From Acidobacteria bacterium Ga0077522 (GTDB lineage Bacteria; Acidobacteriota; Vicinamibacteria; Vicinamibacterales; Vicinamibacteraceae): a stretch of 64,000 nucleotides of DNA. The notes under the pieces were generated by a model, which did no database searches, was not told the origin of the DNA, and saw only the letters and a program-made list of their open reading frames with translations. The stretch's first letter is position 1, and each line of letters begins with the position of its first letter. Shown piece after piece: positions 8,775 through 17,673 of this stretch. Position numbers and translations under genes: made by a program. The stretch is taken from contig LNDN01000002.1 of the NCBI GenBank assembly GCA_001464065.1, forward strand, positions 1 through 64,000, in the 5' to 3' direction.

Positions 8775-11700
8775 TCACTGCTGTGAGACCGGTGCGGGAG
8801 CGTTGACCACCGACACGATGCCGTTCATCGTCCGCCAGTGGCCGGGAAACGTGCAGACGAACGGATAGCTGCCGGGCTGCTTCGGCGCCGTGAAGCGCGC
8901 CTGGAGGGTTTCGCCGGGCTGCAGCAGTCGCATGGCGAAGAGCACCTCCGGCGTCTTCGGGATGAAGCTCTGGCCGAAGGCATCGGGCGAGGAGACCATC
9001 GCCTCGGCGGCCAGACCGACCGTCTCGAGCGCGCCCTCCTTGGTGATGAGGAGGTTGTGCGGCATCTCGTCGCGGTTGACGAACTCGATGACCACCTCCT
9101 CGCCAGCCGCCACGGTGATGCGGGAGAGGTCGAACTTCATCTGTGCCGTGACGGCCTCGATGCGGATGATGCGCACCACGAGTTCGTCGAGCGACCTCGT
9201 GAAGGCCTCGCGCTCGGCCGGCGCCAGCTTGGTCGCAAGCTCGTGTCCGAACCCGACGGCCTCGAGGAAGGCCGGCCCGGTGCGATCGGCGGGCGGGATG
9301 GCCCGCACGTGCGTCAGCACGGTCTCGGCGAGCGGCGCCACCTCGCTGGCGGGCCAGGCGCTCGGCGGCAGTCGACGGATGGCGCCCATGGCCACCTGCC
9401 GCTGTGCCGCATCGCGCATGAAGGCCGAGAGAATCGACACCGCGGCCGCTTCCTGTCCCTTCAGCTGCGGCAGGACGGCCATGCCGGCGCCGTTGACCGC
9501 GAGCGTCAGGTCTCCGCCGAGCACGACCGCCTCCGGCATGCGGGTGATGCGCAGGGCATCGCGCACGAAGACCGGCTGACGGTTGGCATCGAGCACGGCG
9601 ACATACAGGCCCGCGCGGGTGTCCTGCGCCGCCGGCCAGAGGTTGACGAGGTCGATCGGCAGCTCCGCTCCGAGGTCGACCTCCCACCAGGGATCCTGCT
9701 CGGCGCTGGTGAAGGCATGCGTCCCGGTCAGCGGGTCCTTGCCGGCGTTGGCCGCCATGTCCACGCCGCCGTCAATCGCCCGGAACGCGTGTCCTCCCGT
9801 GGCACCGCCGGCGACGATGCTCGACTGCGTGGCGGTGCCCTTGCGCGCCACGTTCTCACCACGACTCATGACCTCGACCTCGGTCACGCTGAGGACCTGC
9901 GCGCGGCCCGGCCGCACGAGACGGACGTAGCGCCCGGTGACCGGCGCGGCCACCTGGGCCGGTGCGCCAGCGACCGAGGCGGCCCGCAGGGCCGGCAGCA
10001 GCAGGGTCTGCAGGCTGTCGAGCGCGCGGCCCGACGGCAGCTTCGTCGCGCCGCGCAGCAGGTCGATGCGCAGGCGGGGCGACGAGGAGGCGAGCTGCCA
10101 CGCCGGCGCAGCATCATCGTCGATCTGCATCAGCGCGAGGAATGCGCCCTCGCGCACGCTGTCGTTGCGTCCAGAACGGGCGAGGCGCTCGACCGCACTC
10201 CGCTCAGGTGCGAGCTGCGCTGGTGAAAGCGTGCCCAGCACCTGCATCAGATCCGCCGAGGCCGGCGCACTGCCCGGCGTGCCGTCCATGCGATCGATGG
10301 CGGCGATGATCTCGTGCAGCAGCGTGGTGCCGTTCTGCGCCGCCAGCGCGTCGAGCGCCTCGCGGCGGGCCGCCGGGGTCACACCAGCCCGCGACAGCAG
10401 GGCCTGGTAGACCGGCGTACTCCGCTTCACGCGAATCAGGTCGGCCGGGGGGAGGCGGTCCAGCACGAAGGCCAGACCGGCCGCGTTGTCGGTCGCAAAG
10501 GGGCCCCCGGTCGTGAGCACGGGCTTCCACACCCGCTCCAGCGTGCTCATCGTCGAGTCGAGCACATAGGAGAGGTAGTAATCCATCGGATGGGCGAGGA
10601 TCTGCAGCGCCGTGTTGGCCGCCTCGGCCGTCGGCACGAAGCTGAGGGCGCGAACCGCTTCGAGACGCACCCGTGGCTCGGCGTCGTTGACGGCCGTCGC
10701 CAGCAGCGCCATGCCGCCATCGACACGATCGAACCAGTGCTGCAGGACGCGGACGGCCGCGGCGCGCGCACGGAACTCCTTCGCCGCGAGCAGCTGTCGC
10801 AGCAGTGGCTGGTTGACGCGGTCGTTGTGCTCGTGGACCCAGAGCGCCTCGAGCAGGTGGTGCTCGTAGTCGGCATGTGCGGGATCCAGGGTCGCGACCC
10901 ACTGCTCCACCGCTGGGATGACCTGCTTGGTCGGCCACTCGCGCAGCGCGAGGCGGGCGCGGTAGCGGGTGCGGTCCTCGTAGGCCTTCAGCAGGTCGAG
11001 CTGCTGGGCGATCGTGGCCCCGTGAATCTTCGGCGGCGTCGCCAGCGGACGCCCCTTGGCCGTGATGCGCCACACGCGGCCACGCGACTTGTCGCGCCTG
11101 GCGTCGCGAATCGAGTACTGCATGTGCCCGATCAGCGGGTTGAACCAGTCGATGACGTACAGCGCGCCGTCGGGACCGAACTCCATGCCGACGGGACGGA
11201 AGTTCGGATCGGTGGACTGCAGCAGCGGCTCGACCTCGACGCCGACGAAGCCCGATCCCTCCTCCACCGTCTTGTACTGCTTGATGCCGAGAAAGCCGAT
11301 GACGTTGTTGTAGAGGAAGTTGCCCTGCGCGGACTCGGGGAAGTGCCGACTGGTGACGAACTCGCTGCCGCTCGTCGGCCGCACGCGCGTCAGCGTCCAC
11401 TCCTGCATCGACTTCTGCTTGTTCGGGTAGTCGACGTGCCCGGAGAACGCCGTGCCCCAGTAGTTGTAGCCGTTGGAGGCGTCGGAGATGAAGTTCTGCC
11501 CCCACCGGTCGATGACGTGCCCCCACGGATTGGCGAAGGGGTACGACACGAAGACGTCGAGCTTCTCGGTGCGCGGCTCGTAGCGCCACACGCCGGCGTA
11601 GGCGAGACGACGCGGGCCGTAGGGCGTCTCGACCTGCGAGTGCAGGAACGTCCCTTCCTGGAAGTACAGCGCGCCATCCGGGCCCCATTGCCAGGCGTGG

Positions 11701-12233
11701 ATCGAATGGTGACTGTCTTCGGTGCCGAAGCCATGCAGGAGGATGCGGCGCTCGTCGGCCTTGCCGTCGCCGTTGGTGTCCTTCATGAACATCAGGTTCG
11801 GCTGCTGCGCGATGTAGACGCCGCCGTCCCCGAGCGCGAAGCCCGTCGGGATGTAGAGCTGATCGGCGAAGACGGTGCTCTTGTCGGCGCGGCCATCGCC
11901 GTTGGTGTCCTCGAGCACGATCAGCTTGTCGTTCGGCTTCTCGTCGGGCAGCACGTGCGGGTACGTCGGCGAGGTCAGCACCCACAGTCGCCCGCGGGTG
12001 TCGAAGGTCATCGCCAGCGGCTTCCGGAGGTCGGGGAACTCGACCTCGGATGCGAAGAGGTTGATCGCGTACCCCTCCGCGATCTTCATGCGCTCGAGCG
12101 CGACCTTCGGGTCCTGCGAGGCGAGATCGAGCGCCGCGCCCCGGTTCGGCTCCTGTCGGTCCGCCACCTGCGCGCCGAGGGGCGTCGCCATGACCACACA
12201 CGACATCAGCACGGCGAGGATGCGGGCGGACAT
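8775..12233 (-). CDS. PVC-type dehydrogenase with HEAT, discoidin-like and cupredoxin domains
   Basis: A 1152-residue exported protein. After the signal peptide comes a soluble-quinoprotein-type beta-propeller with Ca-binding-like DTNGDGRAD and DTNGDGKAD repeats and the segment MEFGPDGALYVIDWFNP. A HEAT-repeat region follows (about residues 440-600), then an F5/8-type carbohydrate-binding-like region (VTEVEVMSRGENVA, WWEVDLG). The C-terminus is a cupredoxin with EMPHNLL and FVCTFPGHWRTM, giving His, Cys, His and Met copper ligands. Relatives often end in a CXXCH heme domain; none is present here. It probably oxidises a sugar or polyol in the periplasm and passes electrons through copper. It shares a TGATG junction with the SGNH gene upstream and runs into thuA. 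Confidence 0.9.
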   Translation of the reverse strand: MSARILAVLMSCVVMATPLGAQVADRQEPNRGAALDLASQDPKVALERMKIAEGYAINLFASEVEFPDLRKPLAMTFDTRGRLWVLTSPTYPHVLPDEKPNDKLIVLEDTNGDGRADKSTVFADQLYIPTGFALGDGGVYIAQQPNLMFMKDTNGDGKADERRILLHGFGTEDSHHSIHAWQWGPDGALYFQEGTFLHSQVETPYGPRRLAYAGVWRYEPRTEKLDVFVSYPFANPWGHVIDRWGQNFISDASNGYNYWGTAFSGHVDYPNKQKSMQEWTLTRVRPTSGSEFVTSRHFPESAQGNFLYNNVIGFLGIKQYKTVEEGSGFVGVEVEPLLQSTDPNFRPVGMEFGPDGALYVIDWFNPLIGHMQYSIRDARRDKSRGRVWRITAKGRPLATPPKIHGATIAQQLDLLKAYEDRTRYRARLALREWPTKQVIPAVEQWVATLDPAHADYEHHLLEALWVHEHNDRVNQPLLRQLLAAKEFRARAAAVRVLQHWFDRVDGGMALLATAVNDAEPRVRLEAVRALSFVPTAEAANTALQILAHPMDYYLSYVLDSTMSTLERVWKPVLTTGGPFATDNAAGLAFVLDRLPPADLIRVKRSTPVYQALLSRAGVTPAARREALDALAAQNGTTLLHEIIAAIDRMDGTPGSAPASADLMQVLGTLSPAQLAPERSAVERLARSGRNDSVREGAFLALMQIDDDAAPAWQLASSSPRLRIDLLRGATKLPSGRALDSLQTLLLPALRAASVAGAPAQVAAPVTGRYVRLVRPGRAQVLSVTEVEVMSRGENVARKGTATQSSIVAGGATGGHAFRAIDGGVDMAANAGKDPLTGTHAFTSAEQDPWWEVDLGAELPIDLVNLWPAAQDTRAGLYVAVLDANRQPVFVRDALRITRMPEAVVLGGDLTLAVNGAGMAVLPQLKGQEAAAVSILSAFMRDAAQRQVAMGAIRRLPPSAWPASEVAPLAETVLTHVRAIPPADRTGPAFLEAVGFGHELATKLAPAEREAFTRSLDELVVRIIRIEAVTAQMKFDLSRITVAAGEEVVIEFVNRDEMPHNLLITKEGALETVGLAAEAMVSSPDAFGQSFIPKTPEVLFAMRLLQPGETLQARFTAPKQPGSYPFVCTFPGHWRTMNGIVSVVNAPAPVSQQ

Positions 12234-13258
12234 CAGCGCACTCCCTGCTGGTCTGGCGAGACGGCCGATCCGACGGGGCGCGCGGGTCTGGCGGCCGGTC
12301 GCGGCCACACGGTGCGCGCCTGCTTCCAGATCTTCTTCTCCTGCGCCGCGACGAGCTCGTCGAGCCGCTTCATCTCGGGCGGGAAGTTGACCGAGCCGAA
12401 CGGGTCGAGCCGGCGCCCGACAACGTATTCGGCGTTGAGGGGCCGGAAACGGAGAAAGAAGAGCCGGTTCTTCTCGTGGATCAGCGCCAGCAGGTCGGTG
12501 TAGCTCTTCGATCCGGCCGGCAGTTCCTCCGGCGCCAGGCCGAGAGCCGTCAGCAGGACGACGGCGAAGACCTTGTCGCCGTCCTCGTTGAGGTGCATGC
12601 CGTTGATCGTGAGTGGCACCTTCGCCGTCGCCATCGCCTCACGCGTCGGCGTGAACACGTCGGCAAACGGCACCCCGAGGCGCGTCGTCACACGCCGCAT
12701 CGCCTCGGTGTAGCGTTCCAGCTCACGATTGCGGGCCTCGACGTCCACGTGCACCAGCCGCGCGAGCTTCTCGTGCGCGATCGGCGACACGAACGCCAGG
12801 CGGGGCGCCTCGGTGCCGTTGTACGTCGCGGCCCGATGCCGCGTGATGTAGGCCTCGAGGTCCTGCTCGAACTGCGGCAGACCCGCCTCGCCGTCGAACG
12901 ACTCGTTGGCCCCGAAGAACGCCAGGATGACGTCGGCCTTCTGCGCCGTCAGGTGCGTGGTGTCGTCCCCGAAGTTCAACGGCCGCGGCTGCAGCGTCAG
13001 CGTGTCGCCACTCCGCGCCAGGTTGCGCAGGGACAGCTCGAGCTGCGGATACAGCGCCAGCAGCGTCGTCTCGAAGTGGTTGAAGTACTGCTGACGGTCG
13101 GCCAGCGTGTTGCCGACCAGCATCACGCGGTCGTTGGGCCGGAGTTCGAGGCGGGGCACCGATTCGGTGGGCTGCGCCGTCGCCGTGCCCGCGAACAGGG
13201 CGGCACAGGCCAGCAGCGTCAGCACCCGGAGCATGGGGGTGGAGGGCATGGTCGACAT
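12233..13258 (-). CDS. SGNH/GDSL-like secreted protein, atypical block I
   Basis: A 341-residue exported protein of SGNH-hydrolase fold with a signal peptide ending near ATAQ. Block III is recognisable as FFGANESFDG and block V as INGMHLNEDG with the catalytic-position His. Block I reads LVGNTLADR, where the usual GDS with its nucleophile Ser is GNT, so classical esterase activity is doubtful. Proteins of this form travel with PVC-type dehydrogenases. Its stop overlaps the start of the dehydrogenase gene by one base. The start at ATG 13258 is preferred; ATG 13249 is possible. TACAGT lies about 14 bases upstream. Confidence 0.8.
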   Translation of the reverse strand: MSTMPSTPMLRVLTLLACAALFAGTATAQPTESVPRLELRPNDRVMLVGNTLADRQQYFNHFETTLLALYPQLELSLRNLARSGDTLTLQPRPLNFGDDTTHLTAQKADVILAFFGANESFDGEAGLPQFEQDLEAYITRHRAATYNGTEAPRLAFVSPIAHEKLARLVHVDVEARNRELERYTEAMRRVTTRLGVPFADVFTPTREAMATAKVPLTINGMHLNEDGDKVFAVVLLTALGLAPEELPAGSKSYTDLLALIHEKNRLFFLRFRPLNAEYVVGRRLDPFGSVNFPPEMKRLDELVAAQEKKIWKQARTVWPRPAARPARPVGSAVSPDQQGVR

Positions 13259-13323
13259 CGTGATCTGTCGCGACTGTAGCCGCTTCGGTCCCCGTCGGGC
13301 AAGGCGCGGGTCGCTCGACACGC

Positions 13324-14127
13324 CTAGCCGTGCTTTCGCACCAGCGACGCCAGCACGTCCAGCGCGAAGGCCAGGAATGGCGGTGCGTCGATGACATGGC
13401 ACCGGGCCTGCCCGATCCGGCCACCGACGTTCTCCGTGTCGGCGAGGTAGGCGTCGGTGATGCGTCGGAACACATCCTCCGGCCACGCGCTGTGCGCCGG
13501 CTCGGACGTGTCGAACTCCTCGCAGGGCGTCCACACGCGCTGCCCGTCCACCAACCTCGGCACCATGTACCGGACGATGCGCTTGCCGGGCACGTCGACG
13601 AGATGCTCGGCATGATGCAGGAAGGTGACCTGGTCGTGGTCGCTGCCGAGCAGCAGGATGCGACCGCCGAGCGCCGCGAAGCGGGCCAAAGGCGTGTCGG
13701 CGCCGTAGGCGTACGTCCAGGCCTGGGGCGCGAACAGGGCGTCGGCGTGCGGGCCGCGGCAGATGAAGCGCACCACATGGTCGTTGGCGACCGTGCCCGG
13801 CCAGGTGCGCAGCAGTTCGACGAGCGCGCCGTTGTCGCGCGCCGATCGTGCCGTCGCGGCGTCGAAAGCCGGCAACGTCTCGCGCAGCTCGGCCTCGAAC
13901 GCGGGTGCGTGGTCGCCTCGCCCGACCTCGTCGTAGTACGCCGGGCACGACGCGTACATGAAGATCGACCCGCTGTCACCCACGGCGTCCTTCAGGGCCA
14001 GGTGGATCTGATCGGGGCCGCCGGCCACCGGGCCGACCGCCCGCACCGAGGCGTGGACCATCAGCAGATCACCCTCGCGGATACCGAGCGCACGAGCGTC
14101 GCGAGCGAGTTGATCACGGCAATGCAT
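13324..14127 (-). CDS. AAC(3)-family N-acetyltransferase
   Basis: A 267-residue protein of the aminoglycoside 3-N-acetyltransferase (antibiotic_NAT) fold. The conserved early segment VHASVRAVGPVAGGP and the later GGRILLLGSDHDQVTFLHHAEH match the family. Chromosomal members such as YokD are not necessarily resistance enzymes, and the acyl acceptor here is unknown. ATG 14127 gives the usual family length. The upstream ypdA gene ends 28 bases before it on the same strand, so the two probably form an operon, hinting at acetyl transfer linked to thiol metabolism. That link is inference. Confidence 0.85.
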   Translation of the reverse strand: MHCRDQLARDARALGIREGDLLMVHASVRAVGPVAGGPDQIHLALKDAVGDSGSIFMYASCPAYYDEVGRGDHAPAFEAELRETLPAFDAATARSARDNGALVELLRTWPGTVANDHVVRFICRGPHADALFAPQAWTYAYGADTPLARFAALGGRILLLGSDHDQVTFLHHAEHLVDVPGKRIVRYMVPRLVDGQRVWTPCEEFDTSEPAHSAWPEDVFRRITDAYLADTENVGGRIGQARCHVIDAPPFLAFALDVLASLVRKHG

Positions 14128-14155
14128 GCGATGGGCCCGTGCTGCGTTCGGCGTC

Positions 14156-15190
14156 CTATTCCTCGGTCTTCCAGTGGATCGACGCAAACGGGATGGTCTC
14201 GGTTCGCTGCCCCGCCAGGTGCTTGACGATCTGCTGGGCGTGGAAGCGGCCGTTCTCGATGAACCAGCGGTTGGTCCTCATCCCGCCGCACACCGTTCCC
14301 GCCAGGAACAGCCCCGGCCGTTCGCTCTCGAACGTCGTCTCGTCGAAGATCGGCGTCTTGAAGCCATCGTCTGCGAACGTCAGCCCGAGCGTGGCCAGGA
14401 AGGCAAAGTCCGGCTGGTAGCCGGTCATCGCCAGCACCCAGTCGTTGGGCAGGTCCAGGGGCCCGTCGGGCGTCTGCACCAGGATCGATCGCTCGCGGAT
14501 CTCGGTGACGGTTGCATCGAAGTACGCGCGGATCGACCCCTCCTTGATGCGGTTCTCGAGGTCAGGCCGGATCCAGTACTTGACGGTCTCCGACAGCGCC
14601 GGCCCGCGCACGATCATCGTGACCTGCGCCCCGTGGCGATAGCAGTCCAGCGCCGCCTTGGCCGCCGAGTTCCTGCCGCCAATGACCGCGACGCGCTGCT
14701 GCACGTACGGGTAGGGCTCGCGATAGTAGTGCGTGACCTGCGGCAGATCCTCGCCAGGTACACCCAGGCGATTGGGCACATCGAAGAACCCGGTGGCGAC
14801 GACGACGTGGCGGGTGCGGTGGAGGCCGCGCGACGTCTCGACGCGGAAATCGCCGCGCGCGCCATGAATGGCGACAACGCGCTCGTACAGGCGCAGGTCC
14901 ACCTGCTCGCGCGCCGCCACGCCGCGGTAGTACTCGATGCCCTCTTCACGAGTCGGCTTGTAGCCTTGCACCGGAAAGGGATGGCCACCGATTTCGATCA
15001 GATCGGGGGTCGAGAAGAACTCCATGCGCGCGGGGTACCCGACGATGGAGTTGACCAGGGCGCCCTTGTCGATGACGCGTGCCCGGAGTCCGGCCTGACG
15101 GGCCTCGATGGCGCAGGCCAGGCCAACGGGCCCGGCGCCGATGACCACCAGGTCGAGGACCGCATCGGGAGCATCGCTGTCAGTCGTCAC
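14156..15190 (-). CDS. ypdA: YpdA-type bacillithiol disulfide reductase
   Basis: A 344-residue flavoprotein with two Rossmann motifs, VIGAGPVGLAC near the N-terminus for FAD and VIGGRNSAAKAAL in the middle for NADPH. The hallmark segment FFSTPDLIEIGGHPF identifies the YpdA family, which reduces bacillithiol disulfide in Firmicutes. Many Acidobacteriota also make bacillithiol. There is no CXXC redox pair of ordinary thioredoxin reductase. The GTG start is preceded at exactly six bases by GACAAT, consistent with a leaderless mRNA. It is divergent from the zinc-ribbon gene across 46 bases. Confidence 0.88.
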   Translation of the reverse strand: MTTDSDAPDAVLDLVVIGAGPVGLACAIEARQAGLRARVIDKGALVNSIVGYPARMEFFSTPDLIEIGGHPFPVQGYKPTREEGIEYYRGVAAREQVDLRLYERVVAIHGARGDFRVETSRGLHRTRHVVVATGFFDVPNRLGVPGEDLPQVTHYYREPYPYVQQRVAVIGGRNSAAKAALDCYRHGAQVTMIVRGPALSETVKYWIRPDLENRIKEGSIRAYFDATVTEIRERSILVQTPDGPLDLPNDWVLAMTGYQPDFAFLATLGLTFADDGFKTPIFDETTFESERPGLFLAGTVCGGMRTNRWFIENGRFHAQQIVKHLAGQRTETIPFASIHWKTEE

Positions 15191-15196
15191 CGGTCC

Positions 15197-15230
15197 ATTG
15201 TCGCAGGCAGTTGACGAGCAGTGTTCTAAT
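15197..15230. promoter_or_regulatory. Divergent -10 elements for ypdA and zinc-ribbon gene
   Basis: On the minus strand GACAAT (15202-15197) lies six bases before the ypdA GTG. On the plus strand TCTAAT (15225-15230) lies six bases before the GTG at 15237. Both spacings place the transcription start at or beside the start codon, implying back-to-back leaderless transcripts. No good -35 is visible for either. Confidence 0.5.
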
Positions 15231-15236
15231 TCTCCT

Positions 15237-15968
15237 GTGCATCCCAGCCTCGAGCAGCTTCATCGCCTGCAGGACCTCGAGCGGCAGGCGGCCGCCCTGC
15301 GCGCCGACATCGACGCCGTCGACCAGCGGCGTCGCGAGATCGAGGCGCCCGTGGTCGAGGCCCAGCAGGCCCTCGATGCGCTGACCTCCACCATCGAGGA
15401 GCGACAGACGCAGCGGCGGGCCGGCGACCGCGACGTGGCGGCAAGCCAGCAGCGGCTGACCAAGTTCCGGCAGCAGTTGATGGCCGTGACCAACAGTCGC
15501 GAGTACGAGGCGGTCCAGCACGAGATTGCGACCGTCGAAGCGGAGCTGAAGTCGCGCGAGGACCAGACCATCACGCTGCTGTTCGAGCTCGACGACCTGG
15601 CGCCGAAGGCCGAGGACGCCCGTCGCGTGCTGGCCGAGCGGAAGGACGCTGCCGGGGTCAGCCTGGCGGGCCTGGCCGACGAGACGCAGCGCCACAGGCT
15701 CGAGCTGGCGGCGCTGGACGGCAGCATCGCCGCGCTCCGCCCCACCGTGGACGCCGCGGCGCTGGCGACCTACGACCGCACGGCGAAGCGGTATCCGCGC
15801 TTCGCGGTGGCCGAGCTCAAGGGCGACCTGTGCGTCGGGTGCAACGTGAAGATTCGTCCGATGCTCGCCTCCGAGGTCCGGCGCGGCGAGAAGATCGTCC
15901 AGTGCGAGAACTGCACGCGCCTGCTGTACGTCGTCAAGCCGCCGGCGGCGGTCGCGCCACCGGCGTGA
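15237..15968 (+). CDS. Coiled-coil C4 zinc-ribbon protein
   Basis: A 243-residue protein. Residues 1-165 are a long Glu/Arg/Ala-rich coiled coil. The C-terminal 60 residues contain the C4 zinc ribbon with CVGC and CENC pairs, as in the zf-RING_7 (DUF/PF02591) family. Homologues are proposed nucleic-acid-associated factors and are often encoded beside RNase HI, exactly as here (46 bases upstream of rnhA). The GTG start is chosen because the coiled coil begins there and TCTAAT lies six bases before it; no ribosome site is present. Confidence 0.88.
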   Translation: MHPSLEQLHRLQDLERQAAALRADIDAVDQRRREIEAPVVEAQQALDALTSTIEERQTQRRAGDRDVAASQQRLTKFRQQLMAVTNSREYEAVQHEIATVEAELKSREDQTITLLFELDDLAPKAEDARRVLAERKDAAGVSLAGLADETQRHRLELAALDGSIAALRPTVDAAALATYDRTAKRYPRFAVAELKGDLCVGCNVKIRPMLASEVRRGEKIVQCENCTRLLYVVKPPAAVAPPA

Positions 15969-16014
15969 GGTCTGACGACAGGACGTGCCGGCGTCCGGGG
16001 TAGGATCGCGGGCG

Positions 16015-16566
16015 ATGATCACGGCGTACACGGACGGGGGCGCGCGCGGAAATCCGGGCCCCGCAGGCTACGGGGTACACATCCTCGACGCAGACGGCAA
16101 CACCCTCGCCGAGCTGGTCGGCCCGCTGGGCCATGCGACCAACAACGTGGCGGAGTACTCGGGGCTGATTGCGGCCCTGCAGTGGGCCTGCGACCACGGG
16201 CACACGCGGATGCGCGTGCGGATGGACTCCGAGCTGGTGATCAAGCAGATGCGCGGCGAGTACAAGGTCAAGCACGCCGGTCTGCAGGCCCTGCATGCCG
16301 ACGCGACGCGCCTCGTCGCCAGGCTGGACCGCGTGACGCTCGAGCACGTGCGCCGCGAGCAGAACAAGGTCGCCGACGGACTGTCCAATCAGGCGATGGA
16401 CATGGTCGAGGGCAAGCCCCCGGCGCCGGTGAAGGCGCCGCCGCCACCGCCCGAGCCCGCCGTGCTGGCCCCACGTGCCATCGCGATTCCACGCCCGCCG
16501 CGTCCCGCGCACGCGGGCAAGGCCGCGCCAGCTGCGGCCCCCCGCTTCGACTTCGACCTCGATTGA
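16015..16566 (+). CDS. rnhA: Ribonuclease HI with Pro-rich tail
   Basis: A 183-residue RNase HI that cleaves the RNA strand of RNA:DNA hybrids. The four acidic catalytic residues are D7 (TDGGARGNPGP), E47 (NNVAEYSG), D71 (RMDSELV) and D121 (KVADGLSNQ). The lack of a basic protrusion and the form of these motifs match the short actinobacterial/archaeal-like subgroup. Residues from about 137 onward are a Pro/Ala-rich extension not needed for catalysis. ATG 16015 has AGGAT about eight bases upstream. The last base lies next to the convergent pgeF stop. Confidence 0.93.
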   Translation: MITAYTDGGARGNPGPAGYGVHILDADGNTLAELVGPLGHATNNVAEYSGLIAALQWACDHGHTRMRVRMDSELVIKQMRGEYKVKHAGLQALHADATRLVARLDRVTLEHVRREQNKVADGLSNQAMDMVEGKPPAPVKAPPPPPEPAVLAPRAIAIPRPPRPAHAGKAAPAAAPRFDFDLD

Positions 16567-16567
16567 G

Positions 16568-17344
16568 CTAGGCCCGGCGCCTGATGGCCGCGACCATGCG
16601 TCCGGCGGCCGCCCCGTCCACGCGGTAGGACTGCAGGACGTCGGCATGCGTCGCCGTGCAGAGTCCGGCCAGGTGGATGCGTGAGGGCGAGATACCCGCG
16701 GCGGCGAGCTGGTCGCGGGTGATCGTCCACAGGTCGAGCAGGTACTTGCCCGCGGTCTCGCGCGGCGTCCACCACGTGCCACGGTCAGCCGCCGCTGGCG
16801 ACGCCGCCGAGAAGCGGTCCACCACCTCCTGCCCCACCTCGTACGCCTCGGGACCGATGCAGGGGCCTATCGCGGCCACCAGGTCGTCCGGGCGGCTGCC
16901 GAAGCGGGAAGCGAGGACCTCGACCATGCGTCCGGCCGCGCCCGCGGCGGTGCCCCGCCAGCCGGCGTGCACGGCGGCCACCGCCCCCGTGCGCCTGTCG
17001 GCGTAGAGGATCGGCACGCAGTCGGCCGTACGCACCGCCAGCGCCACATCCGGACGGTCGGTGGCGAGCAGGTCGCCCTCCGGCCACGCGCCGTCGCACG
17101 GCGACACGTCGGCGGTGTGCACGGTCACGCCATGCACCTGCCGGAGTCGCCACAGCTGCGTCGACGCCACGCCCAGCCAGGCCGACAGCGGCACCCAGCC
17201 GTCGCCGGCATCGGCATGCGGCACGTCGAGGCCGCGCGCGGTGAAGACGTGCGGCGCGAGAGGACGCAGGGCCTCGCACGAGAGTGCAGGGCCCCACGGC
17301 GTATCGATCCAGGTAAACGGCGCCATCGGCGGCGGCAAGGTCAC
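16568..17344 (-). CDS. pgeF: Peptidoglycan editing factor PgeF (YfiH/laccase-domain)
   Basis: A 258-residue protein of the multicopper polyphenol oxidase (YfiH/YlmD) family, which in E. coli edits incorrectly built muropeptides. Metal and catalytic motifs are visible: LRQVHG, ADCVPIL, VHAGWRG and IGPCIG. GTG 17344 is chosen over ATG 17326 because CATGAT lies exactly six bases before the GTG, matching the leaderless pattern of this genome. Neither start has a ribosome site. It is convergent with rnhA. Confidence 0.88.
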   Translation of the reverse strand: MTLPPPMAPFTWIDTPWGPALSCEALRPLAPHVFTARGLDVPHADAGDGWVPLSAWLGVASTQLWRLRQVHGVTVHTADVSPCDGAWPEGDLLATDRPDVALAVRTADCVPILYADRRTGAVAAVHAGWRGTAAGAAGRMVEVLASRFGSRPDDLVAAIGPCIGPEAYEVGQEVVDRFSAASPAAADRGTWWTPRETAGKYLLDLWTITRDQLAAAGISPSRIHLAGLCTATHADVLQSYRVDGAAAGRMVAAIRRRA

Positions 17345-17673
17345 GGTCCGATCATGCAACGCCGGGAGACCGGCGCCAACCTCGGTTGACGCCCTGGCGC
17401 GGCCATCAGCGCCTGGCCGGCGTCACGCCGCAGGCGGCTCACGCCTGCACAAGTAACGCGTGCGCAGCAACTTACGTGGATCATGCGGCGCCGGAGTCGG
17501 CGCTGGCAGGGCTCTTGATGAGGAAGGGCGCAGGCGGAGGAGCCCGAACCCCTGGCCCGCAAGGCGCCATCCTGGCCGACGAGTCGGCTCCGGGGCCTCC
17601 GCCATTTCCGCCGTGCCAGCGCCAGCCGCAGAGCCTGAGCGTGGGCACCGCCCGCACATCGGAGGACACGCCC
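17345..17673. other. Long intergenic region with imperfect stem
   Basis: This 329-base gap lies between pgeF and the small orphan gene. CATGAT at 17351-17356 (minus) is the probable pgeF -10. Further on, GGCGGAGG (17533-17540) pairs with CCTCCGCC (17596-17603), and inside it GAGCC (17540-17544) can pair with GGCTC (17586-17590). The stem lies in the probable 5' leader of the gene at 17674. No tRNA or known riboswitch is recognised and no convincing promoter for the plus strand is seen. Confidence 0.4.

Noticed and set aside
8838..12503. Long plus-strand open frames opposite the PVC-type dehydrogenase
   Set aside because: They are antisense to a clear multi-domain protein and show the Arg/His/Gly composition of shadow frames.
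13324..14127. Calling the AAC(3)-family gene an aminoglycoside resistance gene
   Set aside because: Chromosomal homologues of this fold often have other acceptors; the neighbourhood is metabolic and has no mobile element.
17533..17604. tRNA-like end pairing (GGCGGAG with CTCCGCC, 71 nt apart) and a TTCG-containing arm on the minus strand
   Set aside because: U8, A14, GG18-19 and the T-loop A58 are missing and the middle folds into a different hairpin. I keep it only as a possible leader structure.
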